From DASZWJ01 sp963813895 (GTDB lineage Bacteria; Pseudomonadota; Gammaproteobacteria; JAURND01), in NCBI GenBank assembly GCA_963813895.1, contig CAWFAS010000003.1, positions 716,641 to 780,640 on the forward strand: a stretch of DNA of 64,000 nucleotides, given 5' to 3'. Positions 53,158 to 62,734 of the stretch are shown here, one piece after another; within the stretch, counting starts at the first letter, position 1, and each line of letters begins with the position of its first letter. The translations under genes and the position numbers were made by a program. Below the pieces are notes generated by a model, which was given only the letters and a program-made list of their open reading frames with translations, was not told where the DNA came from and did not search any database.

Positions 53158-54504
53158 TTATCCTTCTCCCGCAATCATCATAGAATCAATCCAGATGGAA
53201 CCCGTATGAATATTGCCGCGGTTATCAATGTCATTACCGACAGTAATTACTTTCGAAAACATATCTTTTAAATTACCGGCGATGGTAATCTCCTGGACAG
53301 GATATTGAATTTCGCCGTTTTCTATCCAATATCCAAAGGCACCACGCGAATAGTCACCAGTAACCATATGCACCCCTTGCCCCATCAAATCGGTGACTAA
53401 TAAGCCGGTGCCCATTTCTTTGAGTAAACTGTTGAGATCGTGACTGCCAGAATTAATAAACACATTATGCGCTCCCCCGGCATTACCAGTGGTCTGCAGT
53501 CCCAATTTGCGCGCAGAATAGCTGCCTAATAGGTAACCCATCAATTGACCATCTTTTATTAAGTCACGCTCTTGGGTGGCCACACCCTCTTCATCGAAGC
53601 CAGCGCTCCCCAATGCTTTAGGCAAATGCGGCCGCTCTATTATTTGAATATGACCGGGGAATATGGAGTCACCCAAATGATTTAATAAAAAAGAAGACTT
53701 GCGGTATAAATTGCCGCCACTAATGGCACTGAGAAAGTGAGCTAGTAATCCTCGTGCCACTTCCGCATGAAAAATCACCGGAGCCTGTCTGGTTGATAAA
53801 CGGCGGGCATCTAAGCGTCGCACAGTACGCTGCGCTGCATTTTTTGCGACTAACGGAATAGCCAGCAAATCGTAGGGATCGCGCGCGCAAGTATAGTCAG
53901 AATCACTTTGCATATCAGAGCCATTCTGCGCAATCAGTGCGCAACTGATTGAGTGATAAGTTGTATGAGATAAGCCGATAAAGCCATGGCTATTGCCATA
54001 TAAATCATGATGCGTATAGGTACCAATACTAGCTCCTTCGGAATTAGTAATACGTTTATCATAACTTCGCGCTAGTGACTCGCATTCCTGCGCCAATTCT
54101 ATGCCCTGCGCAGGCGTTATATGCCACTCATGGAACAGGTCAAGATCAGGATAGTTATAAGCCATTAATTCAGCATCAGCTAATCCGGAACAGGGATCGT
54201 TCCCAGTAAAACGTGCGATATTACAGGCTTTTTCCAGGGTCGTTTGCAGTGCGCCAGGGGTGAGGTCAGAGGTAACCGCGCTACCTGATTGTTGACCAAA
54301 ATAGACAGTGAGACTTAGCCCTTTGCCGCGGTGGTGCTCCAAGGTCTCCACTTCGCCTTTGCGCACTGTGACTGAAAAACCAGATTCATTTCTGATGGTT
54401 ACTTCCGCCTGAGTGGCTCCAACCTGCTTTGCCTGCTCTAATAATTGCGTGAGTATATCTTGGCGGGTTTGGTTCGTTGCGACGGAGGTTTTAGTTGTGG
54501 GCAT
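53158..54504 (-). CDS. pmbA: Metalloprotease PmbA (TldE)
   Basis: About 448 residues from ATG 54504 (MPTTKTSVATNQTRQ); the frame opens earlier at 54549, overlapping lon. TldD/TldE family segments: TIRNESGFSVTVRKGEVETL, GHSHG-type YGNSHGFIGLSHTTYHSISC, and the C-terminal GQGVHMVTGDYSRGAFGYWI. With TldD it degrades or processes small peptides, such as microcins and unfolded substrates. No tldD is in the window. Confidence 0.94.
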   Translation of the reverse strand: MPTTKTSVATNQTRQDILTQLLEQAKQVGATQAEVTIRNESGFSVTVRKGEVETLEHHRGKGLSLTVYFGQQSGSAVTSDLTPGALQTTLEKACNIARFTGNDPCSGLADAELMAYNYPDLDLFHEWHITPAQGIELAQECESLARSYDKRITNSEGASIGTYTHHDLYGNSHGFIGLSHTTYHSISCALIAQNGSDMQSDSDYTCARDPYDLLAIPLVAKNAAQRTVRRLDARRLSTRQAPVIFHAEVARGLLAHFLSAISGGNLYRKSSFLLNHLGDSIFPGHIQIIERPHLPKALGSAGFDEEGVATQERDLIKDGQLMGYLLGSYSARKLGLQTTGNAGGAHNVFINSGSHDLNSLLKEMGTGLLVTDLMGQGVHMVTGDYSRGAFGYWIENGEIQYPVQEITIAGNLKDMFSKVITVGNDIDNRGNIHTGSIWIDSMMIAGEG

Positions 54505-54529
54505 AGAATTTTTCGTAGTAGGTGTGTGT

Positions 54530-56944
54530 TTAATGGGTACTAACCTCATTGTCCTTCTTTTTACGCCTAATCCCGCTCACTACCAAAACCTCCTCTGCGG
54601 TAGTCTGGTCTTGTAATGGCTCAGGCATACGTTGTAACGCGATCCCTAAAACCTGATCCACCCAGCGTACCGGACGAATATCCATCCCTTCAGTGATATT
54701 TTTGGGGACTTCTTTTAGATCTTTTTGATTTTCCGCAGGGATCAATACCGTCTTGATGCCCCCGCCTAATGCGGCCAATAATTTTTCTTTCAATCCACCA
54801 ATGGGTAATACTTCTCCACGAAGGGTAATTTCACCTGTCATAGCTACATCTGCTTTGACAGGAATTCCGGTAAGGGCTGAAACTAATGCAGTACACATAC
54901 CAATACCTGCGCTGGGACCATCTTTAGGAGTAGCTCCTTCAGGTACATGGATGTGAATATCTTTTTCCTGGTAAAAATCTTCTGCTATGCCCAAAATTCT
55001 GGCGCGGCTGCGTACTACAGTTACTGCAGCTTGAATGGACTCTTGCATAACATCGCCTAAGCGTCCGGTATACGTCGATTTACCTTTACCCGGCATTACA
55101 GTCGCTTCGATTTTTAATAATTCCCCGCCCACTTCAGTCCATGCTAGACCAGTGACCTGACCGACCTGGTCATGCTGCTCAGCTAAGCCATGACGGAATT
55201 TTTCGACACCCAGGTAGTGTTCTAAATTGCGCGGCGTAACGGTGACTTGCTTTTTGGTGGGTTTGATCAATACTGATTTGACCACCTTGCGACAGATCTT
55301 GGAAATCTCACGCTCTAAGTTTCTTACACCAGCTTCGCGAGTATAATGGCGGATAATATCTCGTACCGTATTATGAAGAATTTTTATCTCAGACTGTCGA
55401 AGGCCCGATTCTTTAACTTGTTTGTTTATCAGATAACGCGTCGCTATGCTGAGTTTTTCGTCCTCGGTATATCCGGGGATGCGGATAATTTCCATACGAT
55501 CTAATAAAGCAGGTGGAATATTTAATGAATTAGCAGTAGCGATAAACATCACATCTGATAAATCATAATCAACCTCAAGGTAATGATCGTTGAAGGCGTG
55601 GTTTTGTTCTGGATCCAATACTTCCAGTAACGCCGCAGCTGGATCGCCACGGAAATCCATCGCCATTTTATCTACCTCATCCAGCATGAATAGCGGATTG
55701 CGCACTTTCACCTTAGATAGTTTCTGAATGATTCGCCCCGGCATAGAGCCAATATAAGTTCTGCGATGACCGCGGATCTCAGCTTCATCTCGGATCCCGC
55801 CCAATGACATACGGATAAATTCTCGACCAGTGGCGTTAGCGATAGATTGCCCCAATGAAGTCTTACCCACCCCGGGAGGTCCTACTAAGCATAAAATGGG
55901 ACCCTTAACCTTTTTAACGCGCGTTTGCACTGCTAAAAACTCAATGATTCGGTCTTTAACTTTTTCCAATCCATAATGATCTTTATCTAAAACCTTCTGG
56001 GCTTTAACTAGATCACGACTCACTTTACTACGTTTTTTCCAGGGCACTGCTAACAGCCAATCCAGATAATTCCTACATACTGTCGCTTCAGCGGACATGG
56101 GCGGCATCATTTTTAACTTATTGAGCTCCGCCAGTGCTTTTTCTTTAGCTTCAGCAGTCATGCCGGACTTTTCTATTTTATCTTTTAGCTGCTCTTCAGT
56201 GGTGCCACCTTCGTCAAGATCACCCAATTCTTTTTGGATGGCCTTCATCTTTTCATTTAAATAATATTCGCGTTGGCTTTTTTCCATTTGCTTTTTGACG
56301 CGAGATTGGATCTTTTTTTCCATCTGCAGCAACTCAATCTCACCTTCCAGAAGTTTTAACACTAATTCCAGACGATCAGATACATTGGCTTTTTCTAGAA
56401 TTTTTTGTTTATCATCTACTTTGAGCGACATATGTGCAGCCACGGTGTCACCCATCCGGCCCAGGTCTTCCACCCCTGAGAGGGTAGTGAGGATTTCAGG
56501 AGGTATTTTTTTATTTAATTTAATGTATTGATCAAATTGGGATAGGATGGAGCGGGCTAATATGTCAATTTCCGGTGCTTTCGTCCCGGCTTCATCAGGG
56601 ATTAATTCCACCGTGGCGGTAAAATATTCTTCCACATCCATAAATTCTTTAGTACGCCCACGACTATTGCCTTCAACCAATACTTTGATGGTCCCATCTG
56701 GCAATTCAAGAAGTTGTAGAATGGTGGCGACCGTGCCTATGGGATAAAAATCAGTGATTAGTGGGTTTTCCAAAGTGGCATCTTTTTGGGCGACCAAATA
56801 CACTTGTTTGGTATCCGCCATAGCAGCTTTTAGGGCTTTAACTGATTTTTGACGACCTACAAAAAGCGGAATGACCATGTGGGGATATACAACAACATCG
56901 CGCAGCGGCAATACAGGTAACGTCATTTCAGAAATGGTGTTCAT
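54530..56944 (-). CDS. lon: ATP-dependent protease Lon
   Basis: 804 residues, full length. The N-terminal substrate-binding domain starts VLPLRDVVVYPHMVIPLFVG. The AAA module has Walker A in LVGPPGVGKTSLGQSIA and Walker B in PLFMLDEVDKM. The C-terminal serine protease domain has the catalytic Ser in PKDGPSAGIGMCTA and Lys in EKLLAALGGGIKTVL. It degrades misfolded and regulatory proteins in the cytoplasm. It follows clpX on the same strand, completing the tig-clpP-clpX-lon block. Confidence 0.98.
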   Translation of the reverse strand: MNTISEMTLPVLPLRDVVVYPHMVIPLFVGRQKSVKALKAAMADTKQVYLVAQKDATLENPLITDFYPIGTVATILQLLELPDGTIKVLVEGNSRGRTKEFMDVEEYFTATVELIPDEAGTKAPEIDILARSILSQFDQYIKLNKKIPPEILTTLSGVEDLGRMGDTVAAHMSLKVDDKQKILEKANVSDRLELVLKLLEGEIELLQMEKKIQSRVKKQMEKSQREYYLNEKMKAIQKELGDLDEGGTTEEQLKDKIEKSGMTAEAKEKALAELNKLKMMPPMSAEATVCRNYLDWLLAVPWKKRSKVSRDLVKAQKVLDKDHYGLEKVKDRIIEFLAVQTRVKKVKGPILCLVGPPGVGKTSLGQSIANATGREFIRMSLGGIRDEAEIRGHRRTYIGSMPGRIIQKLSKVKVRNPLFMLDEVDKMAMDFRGDPAAALLEVLDPEQNHAFNDHYLEVDYDLSDVMFIATANSLNIPPALLDRMEIIRIPGYTEDEKLSIATRYLINKQVKESGLRQSEIKILHNTVRDIIRHYTREAGVRNLEREISKICRKVVKSVLIKPTKKQVTVTPRNLEHYLGVEKFRHGLAEQHDQVGQVTGLAWTEVGGELLKIEATVMPGKGKSTYTGRLGDVMQESIQAAVTVVRSRARILGIAEDFYQEKDIHIHVPEGATPKDGPSAGIGMCTALVSALTGIPVKADVAMTGEITLRGEVLPIGGLKEKLLAALGGGIKTVLIPAENQKDLKEVPKNITEGMDIRPVRWVDQVLGIALQRMPEPLQDQTTAEEVLVVSGIRRKKKDNEVSTH

Positions 56945-57001
56945 ACGATGGGTTCCAATTTTTTATTTATTAATAACTAGACTAGGCGTAGCAGTGAAAG
57001 C

Positions 57002-57032
57002 TATTTAAGGGGTTGTGCACAACCCCTAAATA
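57002..57032. repeat. Short palindrome made of the two MITE tips
   Basis: TATTTAAGGGGTTGTG followed directly by CACAACCCCTAAATA forms a near-perfect palindrome centred at 57017/57018. AGGGGTTGTG and CACAACCCCT are exactly the outer ends of the hairpin at 51192-51380. It lies between clpX and lon and lacks a T-run for a terminator, so it may be an excision scar or a minimal copy. Confidence 0.6.
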
Positions 57033-57044
57033 AAGATAGTTATT

Positions 57045-58295
57045 CTATGCGGCCTGTGTCGGTTCATCTTCCTTGAAGATCAATGTAGGTTCTGACTCAT
57101 TGCGAATTACAGGTTCATCAATTATTACTTTAGCGACGTGCTTCATAGAAGGCAGTTTATACATAATATCTAACAATACATGCTCGAGGATGGAGCGCAG
57201 ACCTCTGGCACCGGATTTTCTTCCCATTGCTTTCTTAGCGATGGCACCCAATGCCGCCTCAGTAAATTCCAAGGTAACACCTTCCATTTGAAATAATTTT
57301 GCGTATTGTTTAGTCAATGCATTTTTGGGTTCAGTCAATATTCTCACCAAATGTTCTTCATCCAGCTCTTCCAAGGTTGAAACCACTGGCAACCGACCGA
57401 CAAATTCAGGGATTAAGCCAAATTTAATTAAATCTTCGGGTTCAACTTGACGCAAAGTTTCACTAACTGCTTGTCTATCTTCTTTGCTGCGAACTTCCGC
57501 TGAAAACCCAATACCACTTTTTTCTGTGCGGGCACGGATTATGCGGTCCAAATCAGCGAATGCGCCACCGCAAATAAATAAAATGTTAGCCGTACTAACT
57601 TGTAAAAATTCCTGCTGGGGGTGCTTGCGACCACCATGGGGTGGTATGGCCGCCACGGTACCTTCAATGAGTTTGAGAAGGGCCTGCTGCACACCTTCAC
57701 CAGATACATCGCGGGTAATAGATGGATTTTCTGATTTACGAGAAATTTTATCGATTTCATCTATATAAATGATGCCAGTTTGCGCTTTTTCAACTTTATA
57801 ATTGCAGTTTTGTAGCAATTTATGGATTATATTTTCCACATCTTCGCCCACATAACCCGCTTCAGTTAAAGTGGTTGCATCGGCTATAGCAAAGGGGACA
57901 TTTAGATATTTGGCAAGGGTTTCCGCCAGTAAAGTTTTGCCACTACCCGTGGAACCTATCAATAATATATTACTTTTCCCCAGTTCTACGTCATCACTGC
58001 TGATGCGGCTGTATAAACGCTTATAGTGATTGTATACCGCTACCGCCAAAGCTTTTTTGGCATCATTTTGGCCAATCACATATTCATCCAAGAATTCTCT
58101 TATTTCGACCGGAGTAGGGAGTTTGGCTTGACTTTCGGGAGCGGCGCTGGCCTCTTCTTCTTCGCGTATAATATCATTGCAAAGTTTAACGCATTCATTG
58201 CAGACAAAAACGGAAGGTCCGGAAATCAGTTTTTGCACTTCTTTCTTTGATTTACCGCAGAAAGAACAGCTTGGCAGCTTTTCTTTAGTTGTCAT
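57045..58295 (-). CDS. clpX: ATP-dependent Clp protease unfoldase subunit ClpX
   Basis: 416 residues. The N-terminal zinc-binding domain is CSFCGKSKKEV with VFVCNECVKLC. The AAA domain has Walker A in LLIGSTGSGKTLLAETLAKY and Walker B in IIYIDEIDKI, with sensor and R-finger segments RSGARGLRSILEHVLLD. It unfolds tagged substrates and feeds them to ClpP. It is separated from clpP by about 650 bases of repeats, far more than usual. Confidence 0.98.
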   Translation of the reverse strand: MTTKEKLPSCSFCGKSKKEVQKLISGPSVFVCNECVKLCNDIIREEEEASAAPESQAKLPTPVEIREFLDEYVIGQNDAKKALAVAVYNHYKRLYSRISSDDVELGKSNILLIGSTGSGKTLLAETLAKYLNVPFAIADATTLTEAGYVGEDVENIIHKLLQNCNYKVEKAQTGIIYIDEIDKISRKSENPSITRDVSGEGVQQALLKLIEGTVAAIPPHGGRKHPQQEFLQVSTANILFICGGAFADLDRIIRARTEKSGIGFSAEVRSKEDRQAVSETLRQVEPEDLIKFGLIPEFVGRLPVVSTLEELDEEHLVRILTEPKNALTKQYAKLFQMEGVTLEFTEAALGAIAKKAMGRKSGARGLRSILEHVLLDIMYKLPSMKHVAKVIIDEPVIRNESEPTLIFKEDEPTQAA

Positions 58296-58534
58296 GATTT
58301 CAGCCCCCCCCTTGATAATTTAATAGTATTTAAGCAGCGATGCGCGATAAAAGCCCTAGATAATTATAGTACATAATGGGGCTGGATAAATGAAATTTCA
58401 ATGGGAGGATGTTACAACTTACTTAGACTTGGGGGAGAGTACAGGCATTTCATAAAATTTCAGTATTAATTATTATAATTACCCATTTAATGGTCCGAAA
58501 GGCATTATTGAAGGATGCCTTCTTCCACAAGGGA

Positions 58535-58646
58535 CATTGTTGAATAATTCGCTCCCATTTATGGAAAAGCACTGTATCCCCTCTCCCGCAAGGGGAGAGT
58601 GGATCATAGAATTTCGGATAGTTAGGGAGTGAATTATTCAACAATG
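58535..58646. repeat. Inverted repeat, second copy of the TTGTTGAATAATTC family
   Basis: CATTGTTGAATAATTCGCTCCC (58535-58556) pairs with 58625-58646 at 21 of 22 bases. The interior has TATCCCCTCTCCCGCAAGGG, the same core as the copy at 48551-48779. It lies in the clpX-clpP gap. Confidence 0.8.
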
Positions 58647-58674
58647 CCCTGCGGAAGAGGGGAAGATGCCGATT

Positions 58675-58922
58675 TGTGCTGAATAGTTACCAAATTTAAA
58701 AGAAAACGTAACCATTCACCAAATTCAGGGAAATGTCATTCCCGCTGGCACAATTTGGAGCGAACGTGTTGATCTTTCAGGCGGGAACCTATAACCCAAT
58801 TGTTAACTGCACCTGGCAGTTTTAATGGAAAGGTAGGCAATAGGTTCCCGCTTGAAAGTCCATCATTCTTGGATAGTTCTGTAAAGCGGGAATGACAATT
58901 CTCGAATGTGCTGAATAGTTAC
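58675..58922. repeat. Inverted-repeat element flanked by 16-bp direct repeats
   Basis: TGTGCTGAATAGTTAC occurs at 58675-58690 and again at 58907-58922. Between them, GTCATTCCCGCT (58735-58746) pairs with AGCGGGAATGAC (58885-58896), and AGGCGGGAACCTAT (58779-58792) pairs with 58840-58853. The layout looks like a non-autonomous insertion with flanking direct repeats. No open frame lies inside. Confidence 0.65.
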
Positions 58923-58943
58923 AAGAAAACAAAAGATACTGAC

Positions 58944-59570
58944 TTATTTACGCTTCTTCAATACCTCATCGACCAAGCCATACTCGACGGCCCGAGAAGG
59001 CTCCATAAAATTATCTCGGTCAGTGTCTTTTCTAAGTTCGTCCAAGGTTCTGCCGGTATGTTTGGCCAGGATTTGATTGATCAAATGGCCAATCCGCAAT
59101 GTTTCTTTGGCATGAATTTCTATATCAGTCCCCTGCCCCTGGAACCCGCCCAGCACTTGATGGATCATGACGGTTGCATGTGGCAGGCAATAGCGCTTCT
59201 TATCCGCACCAGAAGCCAACAACAATGCGCCAGCACTGGCTGCCTGGCCAATACATAAAGTACTAACATCCGGTTTGATAAACTGCATAGTATCGTAAAT
59301 AGATAAAGCTGCGCTGACTGAGCCGCCCGGTGAATTAATATAAAGCGAAATATCTTTATCTGGATTTTCCGCTTCCAGGAACAATAACTGCGCTACGACC
59401 AGATTGGCCATATGCGTTTCAATTTCACCTACTAAAAACACTACGCGGTCCTTAAGCAGACGTGAATATATATCATAGGCACGTTCACCACGGGCGGTCT
59501 GCTCCACTACCATGGGCACTAATTGTGCTCTTGTTGATAATGCTCCCTGGTGTTTACTTTCAATGATCAT
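58944..59570 (-). CDS. clpP: ATP-dependent Clp protease proteolytic subunit ClpP
   Basis: 208 residues from ATG 59570 (MIIESKHQGAL), with AGGAAG eight bases upstream; ATG 59579 is an alternative adding three residues. Catalytic Ser in GQAASAGALLL and His in LPHATVMIHQVLGG are present, with Asp further on. It forms the barrel protease driven by ClpX. The start lies inside the tig 3' end, which suggests translational coupling. Confidence 0.98.
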   Translation of the reverse strand: MIIESKHQGALSTRAQLVPMVVEQTARGERAYDIYSRLLKDRVVFLVGEIETHMANLVVAQLLFLEAENPDKDISLYINSPGGSVSAALSIYDTMQFIKPDVSTLCIGQAASAGALLLASGADKKRYCLPHATVMIHQVLGGFQGQGTDIEIHAKETLRIGHLINQILAKHTGRTLDELRKDTDRDNFMEPSRAVEYGLVDEVLKKRK

Positions 59571-60918
59571 GTTTTGCACTTCCTGTCTCTTGATGGGATG
59601 AATTTACCAGTTCACGGTAAGGTTTAATGGTCTCTTTAATGGTGACTTGTTGAAGCAGAATATCTGCAATCTGCTCTTCAATTACCACAGATTCTATTCT
59701 TGCCATCTGCTCTTTGTTCCCACGATACCAGGAGATTATATTTTGCGGATCTTTATAAGGTGCAGCAATTTTCTCAAGCATAGCCTGAACCTTTGCCGGA
59801 TCTAGCTTCAGCTGGTGCTCGCGAATAATTTCGCCAAATAATAAACCCAAACCCACACGCTGACGGGCGATCGGAGTATATTTCTCTTTTTCTGCTTCAC
59901 TGACTTCATGCTGGTGATGGTCGTGATCATGCTTATGCTGTTTACCGGTCGCCTGTTCATCCTCCTGATGCTGTAAATTGTGAATTTCCTGATCTATTAG
60001 TGTTTGTGGTAATTCTAAAGGATTTAGTTCCAACAGTTTGGCCATTATCTGCGATTTAAGCTGAGTCTTATTATTATTTTCCAGCTCCTTAATCAGATTT
60101 TCGCGAATTTCCTTGCGTAATTGTTCCAGGCCGCCTTCCGACACACCTAGTTTTTTTGCAAATTCTTCATCTAAAGCAGGTAATTTAGATGCTAATACCT
60201 TATGGACCGTTGCGGTAACAGACGATGATTTGCCAGCCAGAGGTTTATGGTGGTAATTTTCGGGGAAGCGAATATCGAAAGTGATATTTTCCTGTCCTGC
60301 GGTTGTTCCCAGCAGCGCATTTTCAAAGTCAGGAATTGCAGCACCGGTCCCCAGCTCCACAGTGACTTTTTTGCCGGTGCCTCCTTCAAAGGTAACCCCA
60401 TCCATCAGACTCTCAAAGTCTACGACTACGCGATTACCTTTTTCCGCTGGCTGATCGGTCTCTATCCATTCTGCCTGCTGTTTGCGCAGTTTTTCTAACA
60501 TATCATCGATATCTTGCTCATCCACTTCCACTTTAAAGGATTCAATTTCTGCACCTTTGAGATCATGTAACTTAACTACCGGAAAAACTTCAAATGTAGC
60601 TTCATATTGCAGCGCCTCACCTGGAACTAAACTGGATAAATGCACCTTAGGTAACCCGGCGGGGGTCAATTTTTCTTGCTGGAGCGCTTCCTGATAAGTC
60701 GAACCTATCACTTCTGATACCACTTCACGGCGCACGGAATCTTCATATCGCTGGCGAACAATAGTAAATGGGACCTTTCCAGGACGGAAACCATCGATTT
60801 TAACACGGGGGGCTAAATCTTTTAGGCGTTTTTCAACTTCCTTCTGTACCCCTTCACTGGGAACCTTGACTAGCATTTTGCGTTCTAAACCTGGTAATAC
60901 TTCAACTGTGACTTGCAT
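59560..60918 (-). CDS. tig: Trigger factor with a His-rich insert
   Basis: About 452 residues from ATG 60918 (MQVTVEVLPGLERKMLVKVP). The ribosome-binding signature is PRVKIDGFRPGKVPFTIVRQ. The FKBP-type peptidyl-prolyl isomerase domain lies near 160-245 (GNRVVVDFESLMDGVTFEGG), and the helical C-terminal chaperone domain follows. An insert KQHKHDHDHHQHE near residue 335 is unusual and could bind metal; the C-terminus also ends KHDH. It folds nascent chains at the ribosome exit. It is the first gene of the tig-clpP pair. Confidence 0.97.
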   Translation of the reverse strand: MQVTVEVLPGLERKMLVKVPSEGVQKEVEKRLKDLAPRVKIDGFRPGKVPFTIVRQRYEDSVRREVVSEVIGSTYQEALQQEKLTPAGLPKVHLSSLVPGEALQYEATFEVFPVVKLHDLKGAEIESFKVEVDEQDIDDMLEKLRKQQAEWIETDQPAEKGNRVVVDFESLMDGVTFEGGTGKKVTVELGTGAAIPDFENALLGTTAGQENITFDIRFPENYHHKPLAGKSSSVTATVHKVLASKLPALDEEFAKKLGVSEGGLEQLRKEIRENLIKELENNNKTQLKSQIMAKLLELNPLELPQTLIDQEIHNLQHQEDEQATGKQHKHDHDHHQHEVSEAEKEKYTPIARQRVGLGLLFGEIIREHQLKLDPAKVQAMLEKIAAPYKDPQNIISWYRGNKEQMARIESVVIEEQIADILLQQVTIKETIKPYRELVNSSHQETGSAKHDH

Positions 60919-60945
60919 GTGAGACCTCTGTGAATACATTTATAC

Positions 60946-61030
60946 TGGTGCGAAAGGAGAGACTCGAACTCTCACGGGTTACCCCACTGGAACCTAAATC
61001 CAGCGCGTCTACCAGTTCCGCCACTCTCGC
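60946..61030 (-). tRNA. tRNA-Leu(TAG)
   Basis: On the minus strand it begins GCGAGAGTGGCGGAACTGG, has anticodon loop TTTAGGT (anticodon TAG) between GGA and TCC, a long type II variable arm (TGGGGTAACCCG), T arm GAGTTCGAGTCTC and an encoded CCA. It lies just upstream of tig. Confidence 0.96.
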
Positions 61031-61167
61031 TGGCCATTTTGCAATGACAAGTGCGCATTTTGGTATGATTTACATATGCAGTCAAATGAAATATATTCTC
61101 GGGGGTTCGATTGCTTGATTGAGAGGCTTGGTTTTTAGCAATTGAATAAGGCGTATGAGTAAAAAAC

Positions 61168-61243
61168 GCCCCGGTGGCACAGGGGATAGCGCGATCCCCT
61201 CCTAAGGGATAGGTCGCAGGTTCGAATCCTGCCCGGGGCACCA
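61168..61243 (+). tRNA. tRNA-Arg(CCT)
   Basis: It begins GCCCCGGTGGCACAGGGGAT, has anticodon loop CTCCTAA (anticodon CCT) between ATCCC and GGGAT, T arm CAGGTTCGAATCCTG, and ends CGGGGC-A-CCA with the CCA encoded. All arms pair. Confidence 0.96.
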
Positions 61244-61342
61244 TACATTAAAATACGGTCATCCATCGCGAGCGAATATGCCAGAGGCGTTGCCGCTGCT
61301 TGAGCGTGGCGGCTCTTGAAGGGATATAACGGCTCAGTTGAT

Positions 61343-62692
61343 TTATTTGCCCTGTTTATCCATTAAATATTGAACACGCCTATAAAGTAGTATAGCCCCA
61401 CAAGCCATGCCAATTACCATTCCATACCAATAACCAATTCCACCCCAATGCAAATGAATGGAGGTGAAATAACCAATCGGCAAAGTGATTACCCAGAAAA
61501 TAATAAATGTGACTACTAAGCCAAATTTTGTATCCTTAAAGGCAACTAAGGCACCAAATATAACAATTTTTACACATTCCAATGTCTGTAAAAACGCACA
61601 GACCTTTAAGAATTGTTTTGCTTGTTCAATGGCAGCAAAATTTTCAGGATCATGAACATTTAAGAAAAAATTTACGACGACTCCAGGAAATAATAAATAA
61701 AATAAAGCAAAAATTATTGAAATAATGGCAACAATTAAAATACCCGAATAATAGGATTTCTTTATTGCATTAAAATTTTTCGCGCCTATAGCATGACTTG
61801 TTCGCATAGTCACTGCTTCTGAAATGGCAGCGGCTACTATTAAGGAAAATCCTAAGCATTGTAAAGTAATTTGATTAGCGGCTAAAGCATGAGCTCCTAT
61901 GTTACCCATAAGCATCATTAATACCATAAAAAATGATATTTCGACCAACAGCATGAGTCCAATAGGCAAACCAATTTGCATCAATTTTGCCGGAAAATAA
62001 GGTCGATTCAGTTGAAACATTCCGGAAATATAGGGCTTATAGCTGCGATTAGAAGCTATATAAGCTATCAACCCGACAGCAAGACACCAGTAGGTAATTA
62101 CCACTCCCCAACCCATACCGGCAATACCTTGACCTGGAAAACCCGATATTCCAAAAATAAATAGGTAATTAATAATAATTATCATGGGAATAGAAATGAA
62201 GGTAACCATCATGCTCGTCCGCACATGACCCATACCTATTAGAAATTGCATCAATACCAGCACCACAAAATTAGGAAACAAACTTAATGCCAAGCGGAAA
62301 AAATACAAATGAGCAAATTCTATTACTGAAGGGGGTTGGCCTACCAAAGATAAAAATCTTTCTCCATTCAATAGCAGTAAAATACCGATGGCTGTCAGAG
62401 GAAATGCCATTAATAATGCATCACGCAGAATATGGGATATTTCTTTTTCTTGCTTGGCGCCTCGCTGATATGATACCAATACGGCAACAGCAACCAGGAT
62501 ATTAGCGAAAACGACCATTAAAGTCATGAAAGTGGTGCTGACCAAAGCGCCGGCTGCCAATTCATCTTGACCCAGGCGGGCTAAAAACAGTGTGGTGGAA
62601 AATGCTAATGAAAACCCTACTATACTACTTAAAAAAAGGGGAAATGCTAATTTAATTATTTGCGTAGGTTCGGCAGGGTTGAAAGTTTTCAT
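61343..62692 (-). CDS. MATE-family multidrug/metabolite exporter
   Basis: 449 residues with about twelve membrane helices. MATE features include LAFPLFLSSIVGFSLAFSTT near the N-terminus, LFLARLGQDELAAGALVSTT, and in the second half HALAANQITLQCLGFSLIVA and EAVTMRTSHAIGAKNFNAIK. It would export cationic or hydrophobic compounds using a Na+ or H+ gradient. It follows the nonribosomal peptide synthetase gene by 42 bases on the same strand, so export of that product is the likely role. Confidence 0.92.
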   Translation of the reverse strand: MKTFNPAEPTQIIKLAFPLFLSSIVGFSLAFSTTLFLARLGQDELAAGALVSTTFMTLMVVFANILVAVAVLVSYQRGAKQEKEISHILRDALLMAFPLTAIGILLLLNGERFLSLVGQPPSVIEFAHLYFFRLALSLFPNFVVLVLMQFLIGMGHVRTSMMVTFISIPMIIIINYLFIFGISGFPGQGIAGMGWGVVITYWCLAVGLIAYIASNRSYKPYISGMFQLNRPYFPAKLMQIGLPIGLMLLVEISFFMVLMMLMGNIGAHALAANQITLQCLGFSLIVAAAISEAVTMRTSHAIGAKNFNAIKKSYYSGILIVAIISIIFALFYLLFPGVVVNFFLNVHDPENFAAIEQAKQFLKVCAFLQTLECVKIVIFGALVAFKDTKFGLVVTFIIFWVITLPIGYFTSIHLHWGGIGYWYGMVIGMACGAILLYRRVQYLMDKQGK

Positions 62693-62734
62693 ATTTCAAA
62701 ATCGCTCCCAAGGTACAACTCAACCATTAAATCA

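Noticed and set aside
57002..57032. Rho-independent terminator between clpX and lon
   Set aside because: The hairpin lacks a T-run on either strand, and its arms equal the ends of the MITE-like repeat.
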